The position numbers and the translations under genes are program-made. Of a stretch of 64,000 nt of DNA, positions 13,301 through 28,300 are shown piece after piece (position 1 is the stretch's first letter; each line of letters begins with the position of its first letter). This DNA comes from Rhyzopertha dominica (lineage: Eukaryota > Arthropoda > Insecta > Coleoptera > Bostrichidae), in contig QCXZ01000075.1 of the NCBI GenBank assembly GCA_025024175.1, positions 4,092,001 to 4,156,000 on the forward strand. The letters run 5' to 3'. The notes under the pieces were generated by a model. It did no database searches. It had not been told where the DNA came from and was given only the letters and a program-made list of their open reading frames with translations.

Positions 13301-16300
13301 TTTCATACCTATACTACGTGCGTAATATACCGTCGCCATGTCCGGCCAGAAGATATAATTTCCATCGCTGTGATATTTTCTTATGAATGGTACAAGCTTC
13401 TTTCGGATGCATTCCTCTGAATAAAGTTAATACTTAGACCTGAAGGAGCGAAGTAAGGAACAGATTGACCTCTGCTGCCTATCGCTAACCAGTACTTCTT
13501 TTTTGTAAACTTCCCAAGTCTTTTGAAAATTTCTTCGGAATTAACTTCAACGACCACTTGGTAGAAACAACTTTTATTATCAACACAGTCAGTTCCATCT
13601 AACGTAAAGTATTCATATATCCTTTTGATTTTTTAGTTGCTTCTCACTGTATTTCGGAGCGGATATTCTTTTTTTTCTGACAAGCTCTTCTTCTGTTAAT
13701 ATTCCTTACATATTTATGACTCTTTAAATTTTCGTCCGAACTTGCGATACCATTGTCAGATTTTCCAACTTCTTCTTTAACGAGTCGTTGTTTTTTTTAT
13801 TGGTAAACATTTTCTACTGCAATTTTTCCACTTCGCTTGATTCGGTTTAGAGTTTTTCCGCACTCCACAGGTGTGATGATGTCATAGGTAGTACTTAACG
13901 TAATTCCCATATTTTTAAAAGCTGCCTATATTTATCATGAAACTCGCCAATGAGTTTTCTTAGTGTGTTTTCTTTTAGCGTTTTCTTACTGCCACACAGA
14001 ATAAAAAACAAATCAACACTGATTATTTTGACACTTGTAGATTGAATAGTAACAGCAGCAGCAACTGTTTTTCAAAGGTAACTAAAACTAATTTGTTGTA
14101 AGCAGATAAAGTTATTCCGGATTTTTAGCTGACATACTCTTAAACTGCATAAAGCTCCGCTAACAAACGACAGTCTATTATCGTCCAATTCATCCACAAT
14201 ACTCCCAGCCACTCGTTACCCTGGTACTCTCAGTCCATAAATCACACATTTAACGACCGTCGCCATATGCACAACGCGTAAAAGGAGAAATTCGCGCATT
14301 GTCCTCGACCATATTATCATCGAGTGCCGTACTTGACATTGCGGTCTGCCGTCGAGATTTTGATTTCGCCGATAAACACACAGCTCACTTTCTACAACCC
14401 ATATTCCGTCGAGCGCGTTTTGCTTCCAACACCCACGCGCTTGACCTTTAAAATACGCGATCAGGAATCATAAATGACGCCGTTAAAGATTAGAAAACAA
14501 GAAATCCATGAAGATCAACGGTGTTTCATTGTGGTCAATTGTTTTCAGCTGCTTTCAGCAGTGCTAGCGCTAGCCAGCGCCAAGCCTGAAGCAGGGTACA
14601 GTTACAGCCCTCCATCCAGTAGCTACGGAGCNCCATCTGGTGGTGGTGGTAGCGGAGGATTTGGAAGCTCTGGAATCGGTGGAGGATTCGGAGGAGGTAA
14701 GTCTTGTGGTCCACATTTGACCCTGATGGATATGGAAGCACCTGCACTTTGGAGAAGATCCTGTAATTACCATAATCACAGGCTTCCTAACACTAGCACA
14801 TATTCGAGGGCATGCTAATATGTATCTGGCCTGCCATATAAACTGAATCTCGTTTAAGACTTCGTAAAGTAATTCTAAGCCTTTCGAAATTATTCAATTC
14901 AATTCAAAATCTTTAAAACGACGGCACATTTTTTTGACATTTTCATGCGAACACGGTTCTGATCACGTTTGCAAATTCCGTAATCCAGTTGGCTTGGCCA
15001 TTTCTGATTCTGGTCGTGGTAAACAATGTGAAACACACGTTCGTAGAAAATTTGTATGAGCCCAGTTCGTCGATCTTGTAAAATCATGTCATCTTCCTAT
15101 CTTGAATTCCGCAACCCAGTTCTTAATAATGGCATATGAAGGACACTGATTATCTAAGGTTTCCACAATGCCAGCAAACATTTATTTGCCCGGTAGCCAC
15201 TTCAAAAATGAGTAGTTAATAACTGACCGATATTAGTGTTTATCAAAATTTAGTTTTGTCGTAATTGAACTTCTGGGAGCCAAACTTTGACACTATATTT
15301 GTAAAACATCATAGGTGCTACCATAGCGACCAAATTAAATTTTGTTAACTGGAAAGGGTGCACACCAACTAGATTAAAATAATGTCCTCGTAGATGATTG
15401 AAACTTCAACACTTCATTCTTTAGCTAAGACAACTCACATTCTAAATAAAGAGCTGAAGAGCAGAGTTTTTGTTGTTATTGAGATTACCTTTTAAAGTTT
15501 TCGTTATGGAAATCTACTACAAGCTTGATTTCCATAAGTCATCAACCTTATGTTTTTACTCAATGTTTGTTACAATCGTCGATGGTAACACAAAAAATCA
15601 CTCTGAGCTCTTAATGTAGACTGCATTTACTGCACAATTGCACAACTGATTTACTAATGCACTTGTTACCACAGGTAGTGGCGGAGGAGGTGGTTTTGGA
15701 GGAGGTAAGCATGCATTTTCTTTCACTATTTAATGGAAATCGTGCTTCGGTTGTAAAGCACTAAGTGCATTTAGGCCAAATTATAATGCTTTTAAATTAT
15801 TGTTATTACACTTTACTTGAGGGAACTTACATAATATTAAGACTGTCTAATACTCTTAACCTTTTGGTTTGGAAATATGAATTCTGTGATTCTGAAAATG
15901 TAGAAGTAATTATAATGTATTACTAAGCTACACTAGAATTAAATTCAAATATTTTTCCTACAAGCAGCGTTTTGCAAGAATGAACAATTTTTAGTCTTCG
16001 AAAAAAAAATTAAAATACAAGGCGATCCACTGGCAAAAGAAATTTGTTTTTAATGAAGATATACTTTAATATTTTCTTTTTGTTTAAGAAAATGTCTGTT
16101 CAAGATGAATTTCATCGCCATTTAAATCGAGTAATTAAGAAACAAACCGGTTGATTTTGGGATACGTAGCTTGAAACTAACTAAGAGTATTAATTCTTTT
16201 CCTGTATGATTTTCTTGGGGATGCTCTGCCTTGGTGTAAATTTCGACATTTCCGCGTGTGATTTTGATCATTGAGGCTATTCGAAATCACGTATAAAGAA

Positions 16301-19300
16301 AGACATGACGGAAAAGAAATCGACTAAGAAATATTGCGAAACTGACCAATACGAAACCGTGTTCGGGAAAATTCCTTAGACGTCTGTTTATATACCTTTA
16401 AGTTGATTAATAGGTGAGTTTTTCATTCACTAAGTAAATTTTTCCATTTTCAGGCCATGGAGGAGGTGGTGGCTTCGGAGGAGGCGGTGGTTTCGGAGGC
16501 GGTGGCGGTTTTGGAGGCGGCGGCGGCGGAGGTTTCGGAGGAGGTAAGTTCACATACTTCTTTTTATCGTATTCAATGGAATTAACTTATGAATTCTGTT
16601 GTTGGTCATTGCTTTTTTCGAAGATAAAGTAAACATGACATTCAGAACACATGTGAACTCCTGAGGTTTCATTTAAAAAAATAATACAAATTATTCTTTT
16701 ATCTAACTTATATTTATGTACAAGTCTGATTATTGTATGATTTTTCTTATCATCGTTTCTCTTTTTCAACAATTTCTTCAACATTGATTGTGTACCTTCT
16801 CAATCGCATTTAATTATTTATAAATAATACCCTAAGTAATGTATTACGGGCTGCATTTGCAATAACTGAAAGGGTTTTAACATATACACTAAAGGGAGCT
16901 TCTTTAATATTTAGCTAGGAACTAGCCAAAAATAATTATATACTCCCAGAAAATGCTTCTCTACTGTATCATAATGTACCCACATTAAAATATCTGATTA
17001 CTTTAAGCAATATTAACGTATGTTTAGCCCAGAAGCAATTTTTTTATTTGTAGATACTCGTATTATTATTTTTGATCAGAATCACTGCTGTACTTATTTC
17101 TAATATGTACGTAAAATCACGCTACTTGAAAATTAAATATTTAAATGGAACAGTGGTATTGTGTACTCGAAATAAATGAAATAACTTACTTAAATAAAGT
17201 GTTTCGTTTAATGTGTTTGTTTGTTTCCATGGAACATGTTGGTATTGTAGCTTTTCAGAAGTGCATATTAATAAAACAATTCTATAAATACAACATTTTT
17301 GTTCAAATTTTTAAACAACAAAAAATATAAATTAAGCAGACAAAAAGATATTGACATGTAATACATTAGTATAAGCGCGAAACAAATGTTTTATTCTATA
17401 CAGATTGTTTGTGGATGTTTCACCATTGCCTTAATCTTGGAAAAATTTTGTCAGTGAAGATATCCTTAAATATTTGAAGAAACTTTATTCGCTTTCTGAT
17501 ACTGGCTTTCAAGTCATTAATAAGATCTTCTGTTAAAAGAAAGAAGAAAACAGCTATAAAAGTAAGAGCTTGTATGTTTTATAAATTCGTATATACAGTC
17601 TATCTATCTAATACCCGAGTAAGGTATTTCCTTTCCTAGGATAGAAAATTGTTAGTACTAAATTATTTTTATTTTTGTTGTTTTAAATATTATATTATAG
17701 CAATAGAACAAAGTGACTCATATTCTGTGCCTTTTCAGCTATGATGCCTACGTACAGTTATCGCTTACCTATGTCTTTAAAACAAAAGAAGTACTTACCT
17801 TTAAAAACCAGAATGTAATATTCCAAACAACAACGCTACAGTATCAGAACTTTAAATACTTTTACTCAACTCGCAACCATGTAACAACTACAGATAAAAA
17901 TCCTCCCAACATATTTATTTGGTCGGAATAATCGTCTTCATTAAATTGTATTTATTTGCAATCAACATATAATTGCTTTAAATGATGAAGAATTTTATTC
18001 TCAACACTAGTTCAAAAACTTTGAAAATAGCAGTCCTTCAACAATATGATTTATATACATTAAAACAACATTAAATTAAAGTAATATAAGTGTTTTCAGA
18101 GCAAAAAACCACACTTTGAATTAAGTGAATAATGACACTTGAAGTTAATAATTATTATCATATCAGAAATGCATATAATAATTACATTAAATATGCTGTC
18201 TTTAAGTATTACTTTTTTAAATGAATACTACAGCGATCTGTATTTTAAGAATAAACCTTTATTTATCGTAATAATTTGTTTAAATAAAATATCACAATTC
18301 ATTTAAAACATGTATAGTTAATTCTATCAAATTTCTTAGTTCAAGTAAAAAAATTTTACTGCGTAGTTCAATATTGTTTTCAAACGTTATAGTTAGCAAG
18401 CAACTAATCTAATACTCTTCGTTCCAGGTTTCGGTGGTGGCGGCGGAGGCGGCGGCGGATTCGGTGGCGGATTCGGCGGCGGCTTCGGAGGTGGCACCAC
18501 CGTCCAGAAACACATCTACGTCCACGTTCCCCCACCAGAACCCGAAGAGTTCAGGCCGCAGAGACCCATCCCAGTAGCCCAAGCCCAGAAGCACTACAAG
18601 ATTATCTTCATTAAGGTAATGGAGTGAAGCAACAGATCGCGGCATTTTGTTTTTTGTCGGGATGAAATTAGGCTCATAACGAGCGAATGGAGAGGATGGT
18701 TTAGAAAGTTTCGGCGGGATGGGTGTATTACAGATCAGGCACTTTGAATTAATGGGTTTGGGTCACTTGAAAACGAAGATCTTTGGGTTTGATAATGACA
18801 GGAAAATTGAACTATTTTCTCCTCATTAGACGCCTCACTTTTTTATAACTCCAACAAATGTACCTGCTTTAGACTTATTTTATTGAGTAAAACAATCATA
18901 GATGAAACTCTTGTTATTTGGCCCCACGGTATAGAAGAGTTGGGTATGTTTCTGAATCATTTGAACAGTCAAAATCCTGACATAAAATTTACTATGGAAT
19001 TAGAAAACAATGGTAGTTTACCTTTCTTGGATGTCCAAATTTACAGAATAAACACTGAACAGTTAGGACACAAGGTTTACAGAAAATCAACACACACAGA
19101 CAGATATTTACATGCCACATGTCACCACCCTCCCTCTCAAAAGAACAGTCTTATAAGGACGTTATTTGTTAGAGCACAAAGGATCTCAGACTAAAGTTCT
19201 TTACAAATAGAAATATATCATCTTAAATCAGCGCTAGTGAGAAATGGTTATAACAATAAGAATATTTGGTCGGTTTTTAATAAAAGTGCTCATCCAAATC

Positions 19301-22300
19301 AAGTACATTCTCAGCCAAGACAAAGTAAATTGAAGTTGAGTTCGCCTTATGTACAAGGCCTTTCGGAAAAATTAAAAAGGATGCTTAGAAAACACGATAT
19401 TTTAGTTTTTGATAGTACATATAATAATTTATATAAAATTTTAAGTTCTACTAAAAATAAAGTAAATTTAGAGAGTGAAGGTGTTTACAAAATTACTTGT
19501 TCTAAAAGAAAAGTAGGTACACGTTTGAAAGAACACATACGTGCTACTAGGCTGCAACAGATAGATAAATCTTCGGTAGCTGAACACTCATATTTGACTA
19601 AACACATGATTGACTTTGATAAAACAAAAATTTTACATAGAGAAAAATATTATCACAAACGTTTAGTAGAAGGAACTATAGAAATTTGAAGGAATACTAA
19701 TAATTTTAATAGGGATTGTGGAAATTATGAGTTAGGTGACATTTAGAAAGCCATTTTGTAGTTACCTTTTACCAAGTAGTTCGTGTATATCTAGTAGGTA
19801 GGTAGCTCATTTTTCGTCGTTAGGTTCTTTTTTATCAGGTTGGCACGTTGTTTCTATGACGTCTCGCTTCCTTGGTGATTTGTTTATATACTTTCATAAT
19901 TTTGTTTGAACTTGTGTCAGTCAAATTTTGAGGTTCTTCGTCTTTGAGAAAGATTACAGGTGTAATCGAAACGTCAGACTAATAACTTTTTGTCAGTGTT
20001 TTCAAGAGACAGCGATTTTTCCGAGAAAATATTATCTTAATGGTACCTTCTTTTTGTAAAAACCTGTCCTGGTGAAACCTCTCATCTTGTTTGACACTTA
20101 CACTTCCTAAATTATCAGAAAAAATGTGAATGTAAGAAATGAACTTTGCTTCTATAATTTTTCAAGAAATCTTATACAACTTCACGATAATTGCCACTCT
20201 TATTATTTTCCAGAAGTATATGACAGACTCTGTTAAATGAAATCCACCTGCTAATTCCATTTGTTTCATGGGAATAATTTCCTTATCCGCGGACCAACAG
20301 GAAAATTTTAAAAATTTCATTTTTTTGGCAATGATAAGGGGATAGCTGTTGCTCTTTCGGTATTTCATGCACTGAACTCCTTGATTTGCAATTAATAATC
20401 TCACTCGTATTTGGCTTATTTTCAATGAACTTTACAACACCGATACAGTTTAGATTTGAATGATCCAAACTTGCATAGTCTTCTATGAAAACAGCTGGGA
20501 CTGTGGTATCGTTCTAGCAGGAAAACTTGCTGCATATAAACGTCTTGTTGTTATTATTGTTATTCATATTAAAATAAAAAAAGTCGTAACCATGAAATGT
20601 TAATCTATAAGTACTATGTTGGCTTACTGGTCAAAATTATTTAATACGCTTTTGTTATCAAAGAACACTTTGCAGATCCTGAAGAAGAGAACACGTCTTC
20701 TTGTATGTGCTGAGCTAGGTAACATTGTATTCCATTGTAATGTAACAAGACAACCTTTTTTAAAGATTTTTTTAACGATCTTAGTATCTGTGATATTAAA
20801 ATTTGTAAATAATTATACAAGAATTACCCCCCCCCTCATTTTGCTCGTCATTTCCTGACAACCTGTATATACTCGATAATGATAGTATATGATTTTTTCT
20901 TTCTGGTATTTCTGCAATATTTAATGTAGTTCTCACACCAATCTCTACGTTTCTCTTAGGCACCAAGTGCGCCAGCACCAACCGCTCCAGTGATCCCAGT
21001 TCAGCCCCAGAACGAGGAGAAGACTTTGGTCTACGTCTTGGTCAAGAAGCCAGAAGAAGCGCCCGAAATCCAGATCCCAACACCAGCACCCACGCAGCCA
21101 AGCAAACCGGAAGTATACTTCATCAAGTACAAGACTCAGGTACGTGGAAAAATTACGCGAGAAAATTAAATAATCACGCTCTCTAATGCATGCTCGGTAT
21201 GGAAAACTACACGATGTTGCTTTCGAAGGAATGCGTGTGTTTGACCGTTTGTGGATTTATCGGATTCTTGAACTATCGCGTGACGTAAAAGGTTTTACTG
21301 GAGAAAATCTGCGTAATTTAGTTGTAGCGGCATCTTAATTAAGTGTTTACATCTGCAATTGCGAAATTCCTTCTTTGACTTTCCTGACATAATATGAGAT
21401 ATTTGTTTCTTCATCTTCGGAAGAATATTGGAAATCTTTACGTAATGAAATTTTCTTTAGTAATCGTGCAATGTATAGTGTTTCTTGGACAATTTTGCAC
21501 TGTTGTGTCAATATTTTGAGCAATGCCTTTCTTTACTTCCAACGATGTTACCAAAATGAGGATTATATTTCTGGTGATCTTTGCCTGTTTATTCATTTTT
21601 TCGAAGTATACCTACATCAATCTTTAATACTGAAATTACTTCTATTCATCTTTGATTTACATCTTTGGTCTTTTGTTACTTCTGTTTGAACACTGGAAAA
21701 ACCAAGTATTCCAATGTACTGATGTTTCACTAATCTTGCTCCAATGAGATGTTCTAGCTTCTTTAAAAAACAAGAAATTTTTCTCTTAAGTATGAGAAAT
21801 TTTAATGTTTATTAGATATTTATGACGAACGGTTGAAAACACCACAATTTTTCTCTGAAATCTCTAGAAGGATAGTGCCCTTCATTTGCTATTATTTCAC
21901 TCTAACTACCTGATAATGATATTAAGAAAATATTATCAACTATTTGTTCAGTTCATAAGGCATTTCAAAGTACTTTAATCGTCGGTTTACAGTTTCTGTT
22001 CACACCTTTCAAAATGCCGAGGATAGATAATCTTCATGACTTCAATGTAGAGCTTTGTTAGGTTTTCCATTTTATGAATTGCTGCAATTGCCTTTATTTC
22101 ACATTGGATATAGGCAACTAACGAAACGAAATCGTCTGTTACTTAAATATGTTATTAAAAATGGCAATGTACCGTTGTATTTCGAAAACGTATTATTCAA
22201 TTACGGCAGTATTGTTGTTATGTTGTTTGTTTATGATATTAGGGTACACACTTTTCTGCAGTACAGTACAGATACTGGTATGATGATACGATTTCCTTTT

Positions 22301-25300
22301 TCCTGGCTTAAAAATGTTTTTGTTGCTCAGAAGCCGATAAAACAATCTCTCAACAATCATATGATATTTAAACTGTCTGCAAGAAAGATTATGGGTGCGT
22401 TTACAATACTATTTTCTAAAAAAACAAATATGTAATAAATCTCACAATTAGTAGTATTTGAAAGGATTGCAATTATCAACTGATTTTTAAAGCTCATTGT
22501 TATGAGAATGAATTTCGTTTACATTTTTATCAGTTTAGTCAGCTTATTTCAAATTGTCATTAACATGAAATTAAGGTTCTTTACTATAAGTAATGTTCAA
22601 TATACTAGAAAATGTAGTAGGTTTTTTTGCCAATTGTAAAATCAGAAACTGTCTTTTAGAATTGCTGAAAACTACACATTTTATATTTTAAATTTAGTTA
22701 ATGGGCAGGGTACCTACAATTTAAATTGCTCAAATTATAATTTATTATGCAAAATAAACAAAAGCCGTTTCACATACATAATACTCGGTAGCAAGTACCA
22801 TTCTGGACACGAAGCAACTACAATAAATAGTTTTAAATCCCTAAATTGTTATAATCCTTTCAAGGACATATAGACAGTTAATAACCGTGAAAAGTTTCTT
22901 TGAAAATGACTTGATGCGCCCTGTACAAGACAGGTTGATGTACCTAATATTTTTGTTTAATACATTACATTTAGGTCTAAGCTTCCAGCTACTGTGTTGG
23001 TGCTAAATAACACAAAATTAGTCTTAGATTTTTTTTATTTAGAACTAAACATCTGCTGAAACCATGGTTGTACTATCACTTCAAATAAATCACACATATA
23101 TTGAATAGAAACAGCCCCTATGGAACTCCTCGTAATACAATAGATGTCGTCGATATAATTCTTCCTATGTCATCTTCTATTCCAACGACTTAAGTATTTT
23201 TTTTTGTAAGTGTTATTCAGCGTTTTGTCATATTCCATTGAGCTGGTCAAAAAGTGGTGTTTCTATTGACTGATGTTTACAAAAATGTGTTGATTTTTGC
23301 TGAACGTCATCATCCAGAGCACTAACGTAATGCGTGTTAAATTTATTTGCTATAATAGATGGATCCCTATCGTAAACATGTTTTTTTCATTAAAATTGTA
23401 CCAATGGCAGACCAAACTCCTTTACTACGATAATTCGAATGCAGGATTTTTGAATTGTAGTAACTCTTTTTTTGTCAAAACTGCATCAAAAATCTACCAT
23501 ATTGTAATTAGAAAACTGCAAGTGAAGCTACTAAATTTAAATGTTGTGTAATATCTATAGGCTAAATTGTTTCTGTGTACTGATAAAACAGGAGCCATCG
23601 GCAATTAAGACAACTCTTATTTCTATTTGCTTCGTTTATAGTTCCAAATTTTAATGGTATTTCCATAAATCGTTTTAAAGATGTGTTTTTGTTCCTAATA
23701 TATGTCCTTTTTGAATAGTTAAACTAAATGCCAAATAGTCTAAAAGTGTGTTGCTCACTCTGTGTTCAAGAACATAAAAACACAGGGCAGCGGGGCGTTA
23801 AAATGCATTTTATAACATTGAAAATGCCTCCTACAAAAAAATGTTCAGGCTTTCCAGCGAATTAAATAATTACCTTCCAAATTTGCTATATTCAGTTAAG
23901 TTTAGAAAATGACAACAGTATTAAGGCCCTATTGTCGTTCCAGAATTCCGCAGGTTACAGATGGATTGCCAGTGTATACAAAACAGTCCAAAACTGAATT
24001 TTATTACTTTTGAGTGTCCTATTCGACCTCTTGGAAAACTGTTNTGTTCTCTGTGCTACTAGAGAGCTCACCACACTTCTAGCTTTATATTTCCTATATT
24101 ACGTAACTTTTTGTTATCATATGAAGCAGTTGCTGTTCTTTTTAAGCTGCTCAGATCACTGTAAACAATCTCCGCAAAACCTGTTGCATTAGAACGGAAG
24201 CTGTTTCAAAACAACAGTCGCGTGTTCCTACCTGAACATCTCGTTCCAAGATTAACATCCCAGCATAATCAGATTGCTCATGGCGCGTGCGAAATTCAAA
24301 TTGCCCAGTAAAAAACCGTGTTTCGTCCGCGTCTCACGGCCGAATTATACAATTTTTATGTGAACCAGAACATCTCGGCTTGCGTAACTATAACAGCATT
24401 TCTAAAGAACACAAAGCGCTGTGTGAATTTCCGAGGTGAAAGAATCACGGTGGACAGGTGAAAATAATCTGCGGAGGATGACTCGGTTTCTAATAGCGCT
24501 ATGTCGGAGAAAGTGCCGGCGCAATTGTCTTCTCCGGGGCTTTCGTCCGTGTACCTTATCGTGATGGGCAATTGTCGCTGGGTAAACGTTGGCGTTTTTG
24601 TTTTAGTTGATCTTCGACCTGGTCGGATCGNGAAATCTCCATTCATAGATTTAGTTTCTCCTGGTTAATGTGTCGTGTCATTCTTATGATGTTCGCTCAA
24701 TCATCAGTATCTTCTTTGTTCTTTTCACTCTTTTCACCCCAACCAAAAAGTGATGTCTTACAGTATTGAACTCTTCTTGCTCTTGGTCTGTTTTAAAATC
24801 AGTTTTTCAATACACAAACTAGTATTTTATTCTTTAACAAGTGATAAAATAAATTGTCATTCATTTAGCTACAATGTGTTCATATTCTCTTATATGCAAA
24901 CGTTTCCCTAATATTTTTAGTATGTTCATAGTTTTCGATTCCAGACAGTATACTTTATATAGTACTTTCAATTTTCTTGAAGTATTTTTGTAATTTTTTA
25001 ACCATAACGGAAAAAGCTAACTTTCTTTCTGGCAACATGCTAAAGGAAGTTTCTTTTTCAGCTTCCGACCATATGGTTCATAGTTTGTATTTTTTGAAAT
25101 TAGGTGCTGATTTGTAAATAGTCTCTCACAGGTAGTACCTAAATATTAATAATATCTTAGACATCACATTTACTTACAAAAAGCAACTATAGTTACTACA
25201 TTAAAAAAACACTACACACATTTATAGTCTAATCGAAGGCAGAGCACCCAATCTATTAGTGTAATAATAAATCACAAATTAGATCTTCTGCTAAGATCAA

Positions 25301-28300
25301 TAGCATCCTATAGTAACAGTGCAGCAAGGACTTTAGCATTTTGTGTAAAATTACATTTACTTTGATAACTTATTTTACACACAAACGTCATATCTAACAA
25401 TGTGATCATTATTAATGCTAGCAGATATATAAATGTCAAAAATAGAGGAAAGTGTATTAAATTTAACATTAATAAAAAAGTACACATTTTCTGATTTCCG
25501 TATGTAAACGAAGTTATATGCTTGTTTTGATGGTACAACGTGGCAACTAACTAATAAAGAACATTCCAAAATCAAAATACAATAGAAACCTTTAAAAAAG
25601 AAATCTGATCTAAAATGAAAATAAATCAATACTAAGTAGTTCGAAGCCTTGTCTGGGAAAAAAAACAAAAAATCACTACCATATTTCAACAACAAAATGC
25701 TCAAATAAAAGTTGCCGATGAATAAATTATCAGAAATTCTTCTAGCGCTAAGCACTTATATGTGGGCTTTTAATACCTATTATGTATTCTAAATTCCATT
25801 GGATTTGCACCAATAGTGCATAAGTACGTATTTCCAATGGTACTCTTTTGAGAAGCCTTAACTTTTTTAAAACAAACTTCATAGTATAAAATACAATTCA
25901 CAGTGCCTCAAAATCTTGCGACACCCTTTTGATTAAGTTAAAGAATTAGGATATTTGACCAGTTCCAACTTTGTCTAGGTTATTAAATCATTTCAATCAT
26001 ACCTGTAAAATGGCAGTTGCACAAGAGTGTTGCCAAATTTATACAGAATGCCGTTCTTATTTTATCAAAAGCGCATTTAAACAATATTTTAAGGACCATT
26101 AAGATAGTGTACTTTAGATAATGCAAAACACAAGGAGGTGATAGTTGACTAGATTGCTTAGCAAAAAAAACAGCTTTATCTTTTTGATAGTCAATTACGT
26201 AGATTCTATTCGAAAGCACTGTGATACATGGTCTGTCTGGCTTGTTAATTTGCATTATTTAATAAAACGAAAACTTATATTCAGCCATATTTTCACTGAA
26301 TAAGGTGGCTTTCTACTGGTAGATATATAAGTTCGAACACCAAACGAAACCACAGTAGTCTTCTTTCTTAATATCCCGTTATTAACAAAATGCTTGCAGC
26401 TTTTACTTAGCCTGCAGGTAGTAAACGAAAAATTAATAGGTATAATTTAGCTAATTCCAACATCATTTGGAGATAGGAAGTAAACGCTGGTATTATAATA
26501 ATCCAAACAGACAGAAGTGCCTAGTCAATTGATTATAATGGCTTTCTTGTTTCCAATCTGCAGATGTACATGTTTGATTGTTGATTGTGTTTGATTGGTG
26601 ATAGACAGGGATTTGTCGAATGTGGCATTCATTCACACGTTTGCAGAGCTTTTACTAAAAATTTGCACTTTCTCCTCTTAACGAGGCTTGTTGTTGATGT
26701 ACCTATTTAACTAGCTAATAACGACTTGGCACAGCTATATTCCCAGTTTCTCATCTCCGTTCTCTTTTTTGTTAAGTGTGAAGCTGTTGGATTAGAGAGA
26801 AGTTTTTATTTATTCTTCTTGGTGGATAATTATGATGCAATTCCACACTTAGTTAAAGAACGTATCAAGAGTATGGTAAGCATTCAGTGCTTGCTATCTT
26901 CTTTGGTACGTATATAGTACTGGAAATACTGAGCTTAGTTTAGTGGTCTATCTGAAATTTTACAATTTCGTCTCTATTTTTACGTAATTTACTGGTACTA
27001 AACTGTTACTGACTGTAAATCTTATTTTGCAGAAAGCCGCCGGTGGTGGCGGTGGATTTGGAGGCGGTGGTGGATTTGGAGGCGGAGCAGGAGGCGGTTT
27101 CGGCGGTGGTAAGTAAAAATTTGCAGATTTACATATGCCTTCTGAGGGTTAAGTTTTCAAAATGTTTGTATTTTGTATTTTTTATTTAGTTAAAGTGGAA
27201 TTATTTGATAACAATAGATTTAAACGTCTACTTGTTCAGGAACAAAAATGGAATGTTATCAGGAAAATATTTGTTACCGTCCTACTGGATCGTTCAGAAA
27301 CTTTGGATTTGTACATCAGTATTTTTCTAAAATTAGGGTTTGATGCTTGAGAGAAAAGTACAACAAACTCTTTAGCATTTCTCTTATTTGCAAGAGCATG
27401 AAGTACTAAATAGAATCAAAAAAGCTTACTGTAGTAATCTGCTATGGCAATTTACAGTCGTACATGGTATTTGATTTCAACTGGTCTTATTATTTTTGTT
27501 GTTTTGGCACAAATAAGAAACGTACTTTCAAAAAGTCAAACGGTTACTTGCCTGGTGAGTCATTAAGCTATCATCTCGAGGTAGCTAATTTTTGAATTGA
27601 AAATTGGACACCTAAAGATTGCTCTTTGGGTCCACATTCGTCATTTTTAATAGCATCTTCAGGACTGAAGAAAACATACAAACTGATTTACTAATTTTTA
27701 ACAAGAAACTGCTATAAACAGTGAGAGAAGCCAGGAAGTATAAAATCGTCCACTACCTCATAATTTTTTAATAAGATTGGTACATAATTATTTTTAACTA
27801 TTAGATCTTTGTCGCTCTTCAATATTCAGGAACATTTTTGAAACTATTTCCCGCACATTATTTCGTCTTTCTAATATACCTGAGCTATATTGGTGGGCGT
27901 CGTCCAATATATCAATGCCTTTAATTCCTGCTGCATGTTTCACTTTAAATGTGGAACTATTTTTGACAAAGCGACTGCTGATAAAGTTATGCGCTCTATT
28001 TTTTAAGCTTTTCGAATCATATAATTCGCATTCAGCTCTTGCAGCATTATTAGTCATGATAATAAAGCAGTTCGTATTCCAATGACCTCGTATGACTTCT
28101 TATTTGTGGTTGTTATTATCACTACACCACCATTTTCAGAAGCATGTTGTTTTGCTTCCCGCTCAGTTATTGCTTGTGTATAATTTTGAGTCTGATTCTT
28201 TTTCTTCAGCTTTATAATTTGTCTTTCTTTTAGTCTTTCTTGTATACATTATTAATATTTGTTACAATATGTGCATTTTAAAGCAAGTGATCCCTTTTTT

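Noticed and set aside
14515..14560. ATGAAGATCAACG at 14508 as the true exon 1 of gene A
   Set aside because: Any intron from there to the exon 2 acceptor would be under 35 bases, too short to splice; reading on without an intron is out of frame.
14474..14818. Open frame [11 protein letters not shown]... as a complete gene
   Set aside because: It reads through the exon 2 donor GTAAGT; the part after 14696 has no Tweedle character, and its N-terminal extension would spoil the signal peptide. Only 14549-14696 is kept as exon.
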